Source: a virus. Taken from it: a DNA stretch of 50,684 bases. This document shows, one piece after another, positions 20,964 through 29,226 of this stretch. The notes under the pieces were generated by a model. It was not told the DNA's origin, searched no databases, and saw only the letters and a list, made by a program, of their open reading frames with translations. Made by a program: the position numbers and the translations under genes. The DNA is taken from the IMG/VR virus record IMGVR_UViG_3300042938_001669, positions 1 to 50,684 of that record. The stretch is one strand, 5' to 3'. Positions within the stretch are counted from its first letter, which is position 1. Every line of letters starts with the position of its first letter.

Positions 20964-21075
20964 CTTTTTTTTCTTTTAATCGTCTAACAATATTTCTAAA
21001 TAACTCAAACATTATATACAACCAAGACCCAACACCTAAACCAACAAATATTACAATTAAAATATAGAACCACAT
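20956..21075 (-). CDS. Micro membrane protein, 39 aa
   Basis: ATG 21075 to TAA 20956. MWFYILIVIFVGLGVGSWLYIMF is one membrane helix, followed by a basic amphipathic tail. Overlaps the start of 20646-20963. Confidence 0.55.
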   Translation of the reverse strand: MWFYILIVIFVGLGVGSWLYIMFELFRNIVRRLKEKKDV

Positions 21076-21090
21076 ACAAATAATAGTTTT

Positions 21091-21606
21091 TTAATTTATA
21101 ATTGTTTCAATAATTGATGTTAATATAATACCAACAATAACCCCAATTACAAATCCTCTAACAAAAGTGTTTGGGTTAGTTGATTCCGGAATCACAACCT
21201 CAACAGGTTTTGGTTTGTTGTATTTTTTTCTGTAGTATGGTTTTTTCTTTTTAACCGGTTTATCCTCAACTGACCCCAATACAGATTCTTTACGGATTAC
21301 AGGTGTTGTTTTAATAACTTTTTTAGGGTCAACTCCTTCGTTTAATTTCACTCTGTATTCAGGTGAAACACTTGGTATAACTCTTTTTTCTTTGTCGAAT
21401 AATTCTTGTTCGACGTGTTCGCTTAATTTTTTTGAACTCATTTCTTTTGTTTTTTTGATTAATGTTAATGGTGGTAAAGGGATGAACTTACTTCCACCTT
21501 TGGATGGTTTTAAGAAACTCCAATAATTCTTTTGGAAGTTAACTAATTGTTCCCGGTATTCATCCATAGATTGACCGGGATATGGTACAGGTAATAACTT
21601 ACCCAT
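21091..21606 (-). CDS. Tail-anchored membrane protein, 171 aa
   Basis: ATG 21606. A soluble, basic and Pro-rich N-terminal region (KKKKPYYRKKYNKPKPVEV) is followed by a C-terminal membrane helix FVRGFVIGVIVGIILTSII. The helix at the extreme C-terminus suggests a tail-anchored topology. Untagged. Confidence 0.65.
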   Translation of the reverse strand: MGKLLPVPYPGQSMDEYREQLVNFQKNYWSFLKPSKGGSKFIPLPPLTLIKKTKEMSSKKLSEHVEQELFDKEKRVIPSVSPEYRVKLNEGVDPKKVIKTTPVIRKESVLGSVEDKPVKKKKPYYRKKYNKPKPVEVVIPESTNPNTFVRGFVIGVIVGIILTSIIETIIN

Positions 21607-21752
21607 TAATTTTTTGATTCACTTACTCCGATTACAAGAAAAACAAGTGATGGTATGGCAAATACCGCACTAACAGAGAACATTAAAATTATACAACCTA
21701 AAGATAAAAAGTCGTATTTATTATTTACTATAAAGTTTTTTAAATTATCCAT
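21606..21752 (-). CDS. Small membrane protein, 48 aa
   Basis: ATG 21752 (MDNLKNFIVNNKYDFLSLG); the longer reading frame runs back through a terminator. Two close hydrophobic stretches (LGCIILMFSVSAVFAIPSLVFLVIGV). Host-type promoter upstream. Overlaps 21091-21606 by 1 nt. Confidence 0.6.
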   Translation of the reverse strand: MDNLKNFIVNNKYDFLSLGCIILMFSVSAVFAIPSLVFLVIGVSESKN

Positions 21753-21756
21753 AGCA

Positions 21757-21788
21757 CAAATATAAATAAAAAACCCCAAGAATTCAAC
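21757..21788 (-). promoter_or_regulatory. Host-type promoter (GTTG-N20-TATATTTG)
   Basis: TATATTTG at 21764-21757, GTTG at 21788-21785; ATG at 21752 is 4 nt past the -7 box. Confidence 0.6.
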
Positions 21789-21798
21789 TCTTAGGGTT
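21772..21798 (-). terminator. Terminator after 21806-21985
   Basis: AACCC/GGGTT plus AAGA/TCTT stem; the promoter of the next gene overlaps it. Confidence 0.55.
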
Positions 21799-21805
21799 AT
21801 TTTTT

Positions 21806-21985
21806 TTAACATTTACAAATTCCGTCACCACCTTTGGATGGATTACAGACACATTCCTTCTTGAATATACCTGTAATTAGGGTATAGTCAGGGAATAAAG
21901 TCATCAATGATTTAATCTCATCAACTCTTCCAGCACTATCAGTTATTGTGATAGTTTTATTTTCGGTATTTATCTTATATTCCAT
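21806..21985 (-). CDS. Cys-rich hypothetical protein, 59 aa
   Basis: ATG 21985, stop 21806-21808. The last 16 residues, ECVCNPSKGGDGICKC, hold four Cys in two CxC pairs, a small metal-binding or disulfide element. Preceded directly by the metallophosphoesterase (stop 21987), so it is the last gene of the 25005 operon. Confidence 0.65.
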   Translation of the reverse strand: MEYKINTENKTITITDSAGRVDEIKSLMTLFPDYTLITGIFKKECVCNPSKGGDGICKC

Positions 21986-21986
21986 T

Positions 21987-22706
21987 TTATTTTTTGTGAA
22001 ACTCTATTATTTTCCACGTTCCTTTTTTTGTTTCCACTAATGAGGTACAGTTTTCACACCAATCCCCGCTATTCATATAATTGTCTTTTAACTCCGGTTG
22101 ATGAATGTGTCCACATACGGCAACATCACATCCTTTTTTGTAAGCCAATAGTATTGCGTTATGTTCAAAATCATTTATGAAATTAACGGCTTTCTTAACC
22201 CCACTTTTAATATCTTTGGAGATGGAATAATAAGGTAACCCTCTCATCTCACGATATTTGTTGTAAACTCTATTCATCCATAATGCTATATCATAACCTA
22301 TTGAACCGATGTGAGCTAAAAATTTTGCTTTGGTAATGAATACATCCAATACATCTCCGTGAAACACATACATCTTACGACCATCTATGGATGTGAAGGT
22401 ATAATCCTCCGTGATTGTTAGATTGGATAAATGAAATGGAATGAAATCTTTTAGGAACTCATCGTGATTTCCTCTAAGCCAAATAACATTCACACCTTTC
22501 TCACTCATCTTCATTATCTTTCTCAATACTTTGGTATGACTTTCGGTCCATTTACCACCTCTTTTGAGTGCCCAACCATCAACGATATCCCCATTTAATA
22601 TTAATGTCTCTGTGGTGTTGTTTTCAAGAAATTCTATAACATCGTTGGCTCTACTTGATTTGGAACCCAAGTGAATGTCTGATAGAATTATTGTTTTGTA
22701 TTTCAT
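21987..22706 (-). CDS. Calcineurin-like metallophosphoesterase (LpxH-like), 239 aa
   Basis: ATG 22706, 1-nt overlap with the glycosyltransferase. All metal-binding blocks are present: SDIHLG (D10, H12), GDIVDGW (D40), RGNHDEF (N80, H81), HGD (H116) and GHIHQPE (H200, H202). The order and the length match COG2908/LpxH-type pyrophosphatases, which act on UDP-2,3-diacylglucosamine or similar diphosphates. Beside a glycosyltransferase and under the promoter of a tagged gene, it could modify host lipid A or sugar-nucleotide pools; that is an inference. Confidence 0.8.
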   Translation of the reverse strand: MKYKTIILSDIHLGSKSSRANDVIEFLENNTTETLILNGDIVDGWALKRGGKWTESHTKVLRKIMKMSEKGVNVIWLRGNHDEFLKDFIPFHLSNLTITEDYTFTSIDGRKMYVFHGDVLDVFITKAKFLAHIGSIGYDIALWMNRVYNKYREMRGLPYYSISKDIKSGVKKAVNFINDFEHNAILLAYKKGCDVAVCGHIHQPELKDNYMNSGDWCENCTSLVETKKGTWKIIEFHKK

Positions 22707-23416
22707 TATGTCCAGTAATTATGTTCCTTTGTGAAGAACTCATCATTATTTCTATTAAACCAAGATTTAATCATCATCTTAACCATATAGAATAAACCTT
22801 TGTTCTTGAATCGTCTTGATGTGGTATAAACAATTTTGTTTGCCACATAAAACTTATTTGGTTTTATTTTTGAACTTAAATGATAATCCTCAGCGAACTT
22901 GTCATCCGGATTAAATCCTCCCAATGAATTGAATTCCTCTAAATTAAATAACATAAATCCTCCAACCGCAAAGGGTGTGGAGAATTTGGTTAAGTATTGG
23001 ATAACATCAAATGATTTGTACACATAATTGTAATCACCATCGTCAGTTCTCATTTTAGTTGTTGACAAATGATAATCATTTTCTTTCATAACTTCAACCA
23101 TACAATTTAATAAACAATATTGGTTGATGAATATGTCGGCATCCAAAAATAAAACATAAGGAGTTTTTATCTTTTTGACACCATTGTTTCTGGCTTCAGC
23201 CGGAAATCCCCCTTTAACTATTTTTACATTGATGTTGGTATGGTATGAACCAAGAATACATTTCTGTGTGAATCCATCGTCCGTTGAAGAATCGGCAACC
23301 ATTACATTTACACCTTTAATATTATTTTGCAAGTTTAACAATCCTAAAGTTTTCTTTATGATTAATCCCTCATTTTTGCAGGGGATTACAATTGTTAAAT
23401 CCTTACTTAAACTCAT
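22706..23416 (-). CDS. Family 2 glycosyltransferase, 236 aa
   Basis: ATG 23416. LTIVIPCKNEGLIIKKTL (7-24) is the GT-A start. LFLDADIFIN (89-98) holds the DxD motif and FAEDYHLSSKI (174-184) holds the catalytic ED. NKIVYTTSRRF suggests the acceptor side. No membrane domain; soluble or peripheral. It probably transfers a sugar from a nucleotide donor to a surface or DNA acceptor. Overlaps the tagged 530-aa gene by 4 nt (ATGA). Confidence 0.8.
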   Translation of the reverse strand: MSLSKDLTIVIPCKNEGLIIKKTLGLLNLQNNIKGVNVMVADSSTDDGFTQKCILGSYHTNINVKIVKGGFPAEARNNGVKKIKTPYVLFLDADIFINQYCLLNCMVEVMKENDYHLSTTKMRTDDGDYNYVYKSFDVIQYLTKFSTPFAVGGFMLFNLEEFNSLGGFNPDDKFAEDYHLSSKIKPNKFYVANKIVYTTSRRFKNKGLFYMVKMMIKSWFNRNNDEFFTKEHNYWT

Positions 23417-25005
23417 ATACTTATATCATCTAATCTATAATTAACATTTTCATTTACGACACTATCATCAGGTGATGGATACCATCTGTCATCGGGGTCA
23501 AAGTCAGGTTTATCAATATGACTTTCAGATAATAATTCATTAAATATTCCTTCTAAATCATACTTACCATCCCTATTCATATGATTTTCAAATATTTCAT
23601 CAACCCAACCCTCATCAATATCAACCAAATTAGCTAAATCAACTTGGATTTTGGCTCCGGTATCATTAAATTCATATACATTACCATAGAATTCTAACGC
23701 CGATTCAATTTGTTTTTGTAAGTAATCAACATAATCATTTGCGTCAGCGTCATTTATTGCACCACCAATAGCATTTCTTATTTCCCAATCATCATCCACT
23801 TGTTTAATAGAATCTTCTAAATCTAAATCCTCATCTAATTCAACACCATCTCTTTCTGTCATTTTTCTAACAATATCCCACAATCTTTCTTCGGTTGGTT
23901 TGTCTACTGTATATTGGAAGTAACTACCAAAATCTTCGTAACCGTCTTGATTCCACAAATCCCAAGCGTCACCAGCCATTATTTCAACAAAAATACTTGT
24001 TCTTGTTTGTTTTCCGGTTGTTCTATTGGTATATGTATTATAAGTTCCACCATCAATATAATCATCAAAATCCTCAGGTTTAATTTCTAATGAGAATCCT
24101 GTTGGTAATGGTTCCATTTCAATAATACCCATCTTATCTAACAATCGTTGCATAGGTCTTGACGAGAACAACTCCGGTCTATTTTGATACAATTCTTTGA
24201 TTGTTTGTTCCGGTAAGTCAGACAATTTAAAATCCTGTTCAGATGCGTATTCCGTTCCAAAACCTTGAATTAGATAATCATCTTCTTCACCTTCACCACC
24301 TAACACATAGAATAACGGTTGAATGTATTGATGGTATTCATCTTTTGGTTTTGAGTTCTTAACACCCTTCAACTGATACATAATACCATCCTCACCAATT
24401 GCCGCAGTTAGAACTGATTTGTTTAATTTATATTTGTTGTTAATCGGAATTACTTGTCTTAATGAATAAAGATATCCATAAGAACTTCTTCCACAATGTC
24501 CCATTCTATTACATTCTTCTGATGAGTTTTTTGTATTCAAATCAGCCCAATAAAACCCATTTCCATTTTCATCAGTGAAATCTAATATAGTTGGGTTTTG
24601 TTCTTTATAATTAATATCACCCTGTCCAATTTCCAAATTATCGTGCCATTCTTTTGACTGTAAAACCAAGTCAACAAAAGGTAAATCTTTATATTCGCCC
24701 AAATTACCGTTTAAACCAACCCGAACCCAATCCATAATAGATTGGATACCACTCTGTTTCATTCTTAAAACACCATTGTTATTCATTTGGTCTATTAATT
24801 CAGAACCCGTTTTTACTTGATTACCCAACCTTCCACTACTATATTGTTGGAACTCCATCATTTTTTTTGCCATCCAAACCGATAACGGACCACACAATTT
24901 ATCTAATAGGTCAGCATTATCCTCATTAAAACCAATCTTATCCATTAAGATTTTTTTCTTTGAAGCCTCAGTAATAATTTGTTTTATACTTTCTAATAAT
25001 TTCAT
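23413..25005 (-). CDS. Tagged large protein, 530 aa
   Basis: ATG 25005. Long tag MKLLESIKQIITEA, then LDKLCGPLSVWMAKKMMEFQ. A central cluster EECNRMGHCGRSSYGYLYSLR (about 157-177) with a Cys-His-Cys arrangement, next to ILDFTDENGNGFYWADLN, looks like a catalytic or metal site. I recall similar MGHCG-containing proteins from phage metagenomes but no named function. The C-terminal third is very acidic. It is the largest tagged protein here and heads the operon with the glycosyltransferase and phosphoesterase. Confidence 0.65.
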   Translation of the reverse strand: MKLLESIKQIITEASKKKILMDKIGFNEDNADLLDKLCGPLSVWMAKKMMEFQQYSSGRLGNQVKTGSELIDQMNNNGVLRMKQSGIQSIMDWVRVGLNGNLGEYKDLPFVDLVLQSKEWHDNLEIGQGDINYKEQNPTILDFTDENGNGFYWADLNTKNSSEECNRMGHCGRSSYGYLYSLRQVIPINNKYKLNKSVLTAAIGEDGIMYQLKGVKNSKPKDEYHQYIQPLFYVLGGEGEEDDYLIQGFGTEYASEQDFKLSDLPEQTIKELYQNRPELFSSRPMQRLLDKMGIIEMEPLPTGFSLEIKPEDFDDYIDGGTYNTYTNRTTGKQTRTSIFVEIMAGDAWDLWNQDGYEDFGSYFQYTVDKPTEERLWDIVRKMTERDGVELDEDLDLEDSIKQVDDDWEIRNAIGGAINDADANDYVDYLQKQIESALEFYGNVYEFNDTGAKIQVDLANLVDIDEGWVDEIFENHMNRDGKYDLEGIFNELLSESHIDKPDFDPDDRWYPSPDDSVVNENVNYRLDDISI

Positions 25006-25010
25006 ACCTC

Positions 25011-25020
25011 TATAAATATA
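25011..25020 (-). promoter_or_regulatory. Putative phage promoter motif TATATTTATA
   Basis: Exact motif, 5 nt before the ATG at 25005. Confidence 0.6.
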
Positions 25021-25041
25021 ACAAAAACAAATAATGGTTAC

Positions 25042-25051
25042 GATATTTATA
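25042..25051 (+). promoter_or_regulatory. Putative phage promoter motif GATATTTATA
   Basis: 13 nt before the ATG at 25065; divergent from the motif at 25011-25020. Confidence 0.5.
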
Positions 25052-25064
25052 GTAAAACATTATT

Positions 25065-25652
25065 ATGAAAAACATTTTATTAGTATTAATTACCCTAATC
25101 ACATTCACATCATTTTCACAAAAAGTATTAAGAGATAGTATTGTGGTTAAAACACCAATGTTTGAGATTGTATATTCAGAGAAGTTGGAACAACCTAAAT
25201 TTATTCGTTACACCGTTCAATGTCCAAATGGAACTGCGTCAAGAACCGGGATGGACTTTTATGTTTGTGATTCAATTAAAACATCTGACGCTAAAGATTA
25301 CGAAAAAAACCCTTACGATAAAGGTCATTTAGCTCCCGCGGCCGACTTTAATTGTGATAAAGAAACTCTATTCAAAACATTCACTTACCTGAATTGTTCT
25401 CTACAACAAGAGAACCTTAACAGAACAACGTGGAGATTACTTGAAGTAAGAGAACGAGAACTATCAAAAACACATAAAGTAGTTGTAGTTGAAATCAGAT
25501 GTATCTTCGGTCCAAAATCAATTAAGTTACCGTCCGGAGCAACCGTTCCAACAGCATATAGAAAAACAATTAACTATGATGGGAAGATAGAAGTATATTA
25601 CTTCAAAAATGAAAAACCAACTTCAACTGACTTTACAAAATATAAGATATAA
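25065..25652 (+). CDS. Secreted DNA/RNA non-specific endonuclease (NUC1 family), 195 aa
   Basis: ATG 25065. Signal peptide MKNILLVLITLITFTSFSQ with a likely cleavage near residue 19. YDKGHLAPAADF (84-95) carries the DRGH-type catalytic motif, with Lys replacing the usual Arg; Asp85, His88 and later Asn119 in NCSLQQENLNRTTW are the expected active-site set. The enzyme cleaves DNA and RNA and should act outside the cytoplasm. Roles could be host DNA scavenging after lysis or entry. Preceded by a phage-type motif but untagged. Confidence 0.8.
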   Translation: MKNILLVLITLITFTSFSQKVLRDSIVVKTPMFEIVYSEKLEQPKFIRYTVQCPNGTASRTGMDFYVCDSIKTSDAKDYEKNPYDKGHLAPAADFNCDKETLFKTFTYLNCSLQQENLNRTTWRLLEVRERELSKTHKVVVVEIRCIFGPKSIKLPSGATVPTAYRKTINYDGKIEVYYFKNEKPTSTDFTKYKI

Positions 25653-25654
25653 AA

Positions 25655-25676
25655 AAACCCTCCATAATGAGGGTTT
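25655..25676. terminator. Bidirectional terminator
   Basis: AAACCCTC/GAGGGTTT stem with A/T runs on both sides, between convergent genes. Confidence 0.8.
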
Positions 25677-25677
25677 T

Positions 25678-25980
25678 TTATACTGTAAATTTAAAATGAT
25701 TAGTTCCGTTAAAATCAAATGAAGCTATTACATCAACGTTTCCACCCCATAGATAATCCACATAAAAACACATATCGTAATATAATGAATCAACATTGGG
25801 AAATGAAATTACAATTTCACATTTTTGTGGGATATAATTAAGTTCCGCTCTCATTCTACCATCCACCCCTCGACATTGATAATAGTTAGAGACTAACTCA
25901 GCACTAATACCAACTCTATGATAGAGGTTAGGGTGTTGGTGTTCCAACATTTTTTTAAAGTAATTAATCTTTTGATTCAT
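25678..25980 (-). CDS. Hypothetical protein, 100 aa
   Basis: Start placed at ATG 25980 (MNQKINYFKKML). Alpha-beta protein with NYYQCRGVDGRMRAELNYIP and SFPNVDSLYYDMCFYVDYLW. Unknown. Overlaps the end of 25964-26521 by 17 nt. Confidence 0.6.
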   Translation of the reverse strand: MNQKINYFKKMLEHQHPNLYHRVGISAELVSNYYQCRGVDGRMRAELNYIPQKCEIVISFPNVDSLYYDMCFYVDYLWGGNVDVIASFDFNGTNHFKFTV

Positions 25981-26521
25981 TACTAACCCAATCAATCTTA
26001 GGACAATATTTATTATACTTCGCCTTAATAAATTCTGTAGTTAGATTAACTTTGGTTTTTTCATAAATCCATTTCTTTTCTGTTTCAGAATAATAGGACT
26101 TATCAGTTGTAGAATATTCTCTCAAATGTTTAACACCTTCAATCACTCCGATAACAATAAGACCTGTCCAAAATAAACAACCACCAACTACCAAAAATTC
26201 AAACAAAGTGTTTTTCTCAACTTTAATGAATAAGGCAAGTATTGCCGAGATTAAAGTCGCAAGAATAAATAATGCAATGTAAACACCAACACTAATACCT
26301 AATCTTTCACCGGTCTTTCTATCCCCATTGCTATAATTTTTATCAAACAAATCATAAACAACCACCGGGATTGATATTAATGTGTATGGAATGATTGTTA
26401 AATACATCAACACTACTTTCCAAAAGTATGGACATAAGTTGTTTGGTAACCCTTGGTATTCACTAACACCATAAAACCATTTGTATAGTCTTGAACTAAC
26501 TGAATTTTTATTTAATCTCAT
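25964..26521 (-). CDS. Conserved phage membrane protein, 185 aa
   Basis: ATG 26521. Starts with SRLYKWFYGVSEYQGLPNN and LCPYFWKVVLMYLTIIPY, a segment I recall from phage membrane proteins (YxWFYG...LPxNLCPYFWK). Three membrane segments at about 35-55, 74-100 and 107-128, and a charged C-terminal tail. Probably an inner-membrane phage protein of unknown role. Coupled (ATGA) to the two paralogues upstream. Confidence 0.65.
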   Translation of the reverse strand: MRLNKNSVSSRLYKWFYGVSEYQGLPNNLCPYFWKVVLMYLTIIPYTLISIPVVVYDLFDKNYSNGDRKTGERLGISVGVYIALFILATLISAILALFIKVEKNTLFEFLVVGGCLFWTGLIVIGVIEGVKHLREYSTTDKSYYSETEKKWIYEKTKVNLTTEFIKAKYNKYCPKIDWVSNESKD

Positions 26522-26886
26522 AATCCTAATTTTTCTCTTGTTGTTATTTTATACTTAGACTTTGCAATTTTGTCTTTAAATAATTGTTCAATTATTTTTG
26601 TGGATTTATACCAAATTGGTACTAAACCTACATCACTTATGTAGTATGGAAATATAATACTATACTGTGTTTGATTTATATTAGGAGTGTTTGACCTATA
26701 AGAAGCTTTAAGTTTAAACTTATCGTTCCATTTTTTATCTACCTCGTACTCAACCTCATACTTTTCCACCATCTCTAAAATGTCAGAATCGTTTGGGGGT
26801 ATACCAAATTCAAATAAATTAACTATTTCCACCGCCACTAAAACTATTGACACAATAATTACTAATATTACTAAAAGTGTTATCAT
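26518..26886 (-). CDS. Membrane-anchored paralogue 1, 122 aa
   Basis: ATG 26886. N-terminal membrane helix, then FEFGIPPNDSDILEMVEKYE and the end ISDVGLVPIWYKSTKIIEQLF ... KLGL. About 40% of positions in the conserved blocks match 26883-27242. Overlaps its neighbours by ATGA on both sides. Confidence 0.7.
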   Translation of the reverse strand: MITLLVILVIIVSIVLVAVEIVNLFEFGIPPNDSDILEMVEKYEVEYEVDKKWNDKFKLKASYRSNTPNINQTQYSIIFPYYISDVGLVPIWYKSTKIIEQLFKDKIAKSKYKITTREKLGL

Positions 26887-27242
26887 AATCCTAATTTTTC
26901 TTTTTTTGTTTTACTACTATTCGCACCCAACTCAACATATAATTTTTGAATCTCACCATACGACTTATACCATCTTGGTATTGTACCGACATCATTAATA
27001 TAACAACCCATTAAAACAGTTTTTAAACTATTTGAGATAAACGGGTTACCATTTGAACGTAACATACTATCCGGTTTAGCACCATCTAAAAGTGATGGGT
27101 TACTTTTTTTAACTTTCTCAAGGAACTCTAAAACATCCTCATCTTTTGGTGGGTACCCACATACGTTAATGTTGACTAACTCAAACGACACGAAGAGAAT
27201 TAAATCTATAATCAATAATCCTACCAATACTAATCCTAACAT
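26883..27242 (-). CDS. Membrane-anchored paralogue 2, 119 aa
   Basis: ATG 27242. Same layout as paralogue 1: N-terminal helix (LVLVGLLIIDLILFVSF), CGYPPKDEDVLEFLEKVK, INDVGTIPRWYKSYGEIQKLY, and the same last residues KLGL. A tandem duplication followed by divergence. Function unknown. Confidence 0.7.
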   Translation of the reverse strand: MLGLVLVGLLIIDLILFVSFELVNINVCGYPPKDEDVLEFLEKVKKSNPSLLDGAKPDSMLRSNGNPFISNSLKTVLMGCYINDVGTIPRWYKSYGEIQKLYVELGANSSKTKKEKLGL

Positions 27243-27264
27243 AATTTTTTTTTATTTTATTATA

Positions 27265-27295
27265 GGAAAAGGAGTAATTATCTCACCCCTTTTCC
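27265..27295 (-). terminator. Terminator after the SPFH gene
   Basis: GGAAAAGG/CCTTTTCC stem with a T-rich minus-strand tail. Confidence 0.6.
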
Positions 27296-27305
27296 ATTAT
27301 TAATA

Positions 27306-28145
27306 TTATTTTAATCCGTACATTGTGTTTGCTCCGGAAGCCAATTGAGTACTTGGAAGTGCTCCATCCCATTTCTCAATCCATTGTTGTTGTAACAACA
27401 TTGGTGTTAAAGTAGATTGTCTCAACTTGTTTGATTCTGCCTCAGCTCTTGCGTTTGTTAACAAAGCCTCAGCGTCCCCTTGTGCTTTCGCCACTTTAAT
27501 CTTAGCTTGAGCTGTCGCAGTCTGTACTTGATTCTCCGCGGTTAATGCCGCCTGTACCGCGTTGTTCTTAGCGTTAATTGCATTCTTGAACGATGTTGGG
27601 TATTCTAAATTAGACGTAAATTGATTCACAATAAATCCTTCTTTAACAACCTGTGATTCTAACAACTTTCTTACTTCAACTTCAAACAGTGCTCTATTAG
27701 AGATTAATTGTTCTGCGGTATACTTATTGGTCGCCAATCGGAATGCGTCGTAAATAGCCGTCTTTAAGAAACCTTCCTCTAACTCCGGTAACGTTCTTCT
27801 ATACTTCGCAAAGATTGAAGGAGCTTTATCGGCACTTACAGAGTAGTTTAAGATAGGAGATACTCTGAACTCGGAACCATCTTTTGTATTAACCGTGAAA
27901 GAGTTGTCCCCATCCTCAGTATTCTTATACTCTTTGTGTTGGATAAAAGTTGGAAACTCATAAACCTTTGTTGTAACAGGATTATAAAATACCCATCCTG
28001 TACACGCTGTTACGTTATTGACACCTTTACCGGAACCATACATATCAACTTTAACCCCTACGTGTCCTGCATCAATTACTTCACACGAATTAAATACTGC
28101 TAAAAACAATACCACTACACCCACAATCGCTAAAATTCTTTTCAT
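27306..28145 (-). CDS. SPFH/prohibitin-like lipoprotein, 279 aa
   Basis: ATG 28145. N-terminal hydrophobic signal with lipobox-like FNSC (Cys20), then VIDAGHVGVKVDMYG, the Band-7 start. A long Ala-rich coiled coil (NAVQAALTAENQVQTATAQA to about residue 245) is typical of prohibitin oligomers. C-terminal helix LLQQQWIEKWDGALP. Such proteins form membrane rings that gather or protect proteases and receptors; phage SPFH proteins are known, but their role is unsettled. Host-type promoter upstream, untagged. Confidence 0.85.
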   Translation of the reverse strand: MKRILAIVGVVVLFLAVFNSCEVIDAGHVGVKVDMYGSGKGVNNVTACTGWVFYNPVTTKVYEFPTFIQHKEYKNTEDGDNSFTVNTKDGSEFRVSPILNYSVSADKAPSIFAKYRRTLPELEEGFLKTAIYDAFRLATNKYTAEQLISNRALFEVEVRKLLESQVVKEGFIVNQFTSNLEYPTSFKNAINAKNNAVQAALTAENQVQTATAQAKIKVAKAQGDAEALLTNARAEAESNKLRQSTLTPMLLQQQWIEKWDGALPSTQLASGANTMYGLK

Positions 28146-28184
28146 TTTTTTACTTTTTTAAATTATTATTTTTTAATTAGAGTA

Positions 28185-28214
28185 CAAAGATACTCAATTT
28201 TGTTTAACATACAA
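28185..28214 (-). promoter_or_regulatory. Host-type promoter (TTG-N19-TATCTTTG)
   Basis: TATCTTTG at 28192-28185, TTG at 28214-28212; serves the SPFH gene. Confidence 0.7.
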
Positions 28215-28220
28215 TTTTTT

Positions 28221-28451
28221 TTATTCTTTTTTTTCCTCACTACTAAAAACACCTTTCATATTCTTCAAGAACATTACAATGTTATCCCCAAAATAAAGGA
28301 TTGGTCCAACTGTTATCAACGCCAACAATAAAACCCCACCATAGAAAATATAGGTGTCAGATAAATCCATAAGATAGAACGATAAGTTAATCAATTCAAC
28401 CCAAACAAACAACACAACTAATACTCCTAAAAACTTTAATAAACTTTTCAT
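28221..28451 (-). CDS. Small membrane protein, 76 aa
   Basis: ATG 28451. Two membrane helices (LKFLGVLVVLFVWVELINLSF and YGGVLLLALITVGPILYFG) and a charged C-terminal tail. 5 nt separate it from the next small membrane gene. Unknown. Confidence 0.65.
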   Translation of the reverse strand: MKSLLKFLGVLVVLFVWVELINLSFYLMDLSDTYIFYGGVLLLALITVGPILYFGDNIVMFLKNMKGVFSSEEKKE

Positions 28452-28456
28452 ATCTT

Positions 28457-28705
28457 TTATTTTTTAAACATTTTTTTTAAATACACCACCATTTTTGATA
28501 AATTATCTTTTACAACATTTAATAGTGTGTGGAAATTATTTTTAACATAATAAACAACACACAATAGAGATAGACAAAGGATAAAAACACCCAAATAGTT
28601 TTGCCAATCAACTTTTTGATTAAGAAGATTAAGACCAATAATTGTGGTCGTAAACCAAGCCATCCATAACACAAATCTAAATACAAACTTTAATAAATCT
28701 TCCAT
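28457..28705 (-). CDS. Small membrane protein, 82 aa
   Basis: ATG 28705. Two hydrophobic helices and a basic tail (VVYLKKMFKK). Resembles 28221-28451 in size and topology, not clearly in sequence. Follows the HD protein by 4 nt. Confidence 0.65.
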   Translation of the reverse strand: MEDLLKFVFRFVLWMAWFTTTIIGLNLLNQKVDWQNYLGVFILCLSLLCVVYYVKNNFHTLLNVVKDNLSKMVVYLKKMFKK

Positions 28706-28709
28706 ATTT

Positions 28710-29225
28710 TTAATCTCTAAATAAATTATTCAAATAATGGAACACATCCCCATATACATTGTACTCGTTCATATCATACCCCAACTGACGGATGAACTCG
28801 GGGTTTTCTTTTTTATACATCTCAAACATACGAGATTTAGTCATCTTACCATACTGAACGTTCGCAATTCTATCACATAGTTTCACAAACACAGCTCCCG
28901 GAGTATTTCTAATACCCTCATAGTATCTGTCTCCCGCTCTCTCTTTACGATTCTTACCTTTGTCGTTGGTAACTGCGTAAACGATATCAGCAACTTCATC
29001 TCCTAATTGATTTTTTACATCATTATAAGATACTCGTGTGTCTTCTATTGTATCGTGAGCCCAAACAGCTTTACCACAATAATCATTTAACTCCTCATCT
29101 AATAGGTGTTGAAAATCCTCATACACATTGTTCACCATTCGTAGGTGAAATTCATACGGCAAATATCTGTCGTAGAAATGATTTGTTTTACGGTGTTGTT
29201 CAATACACCAATCTACGTAGTTCAT
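28710..29225 (-). CDS. HD-domain (p)ppGpp-hydrolase-like protein (MESH1/SpoT type), 171 aa
   Basis: ATG 29225. Motifs fit the MESH1/RelA-SpoT hydrolase fold: an early H (around H11 or H27), AVWAHDTIEDT with the HD pair at 57-58 and ED at 61-62, TNDKGKNRKERAGDRYYE (about 86-103), and VKLCDRIANV with D118. It should remove the 3'-pyrophosphate from (p)ppGpp or a related signal. Phages could use it to blunt the stringent response or nucleotide-based defence. Untagged; first of an operon with two membrane proteins. Confidence 0.8.
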   Translation of the reverse strand: MNYVDWCIEQHRKTNHFYDRYLPYEFHLRMVNNVYEDFQHLLDEELNDYCGKAVWAHDTIEDTRVSYNDVKNQLGDEVADIVYAVTNDKGKNRKERAGDRYYEGIRNTPGAVFVKLCDRIANVQYGKMTKSRMFEMYKKENPEFIRQLGYDMNEYNVYGDVFHYLNNLFRD

Positions 29226-29226
29226 A

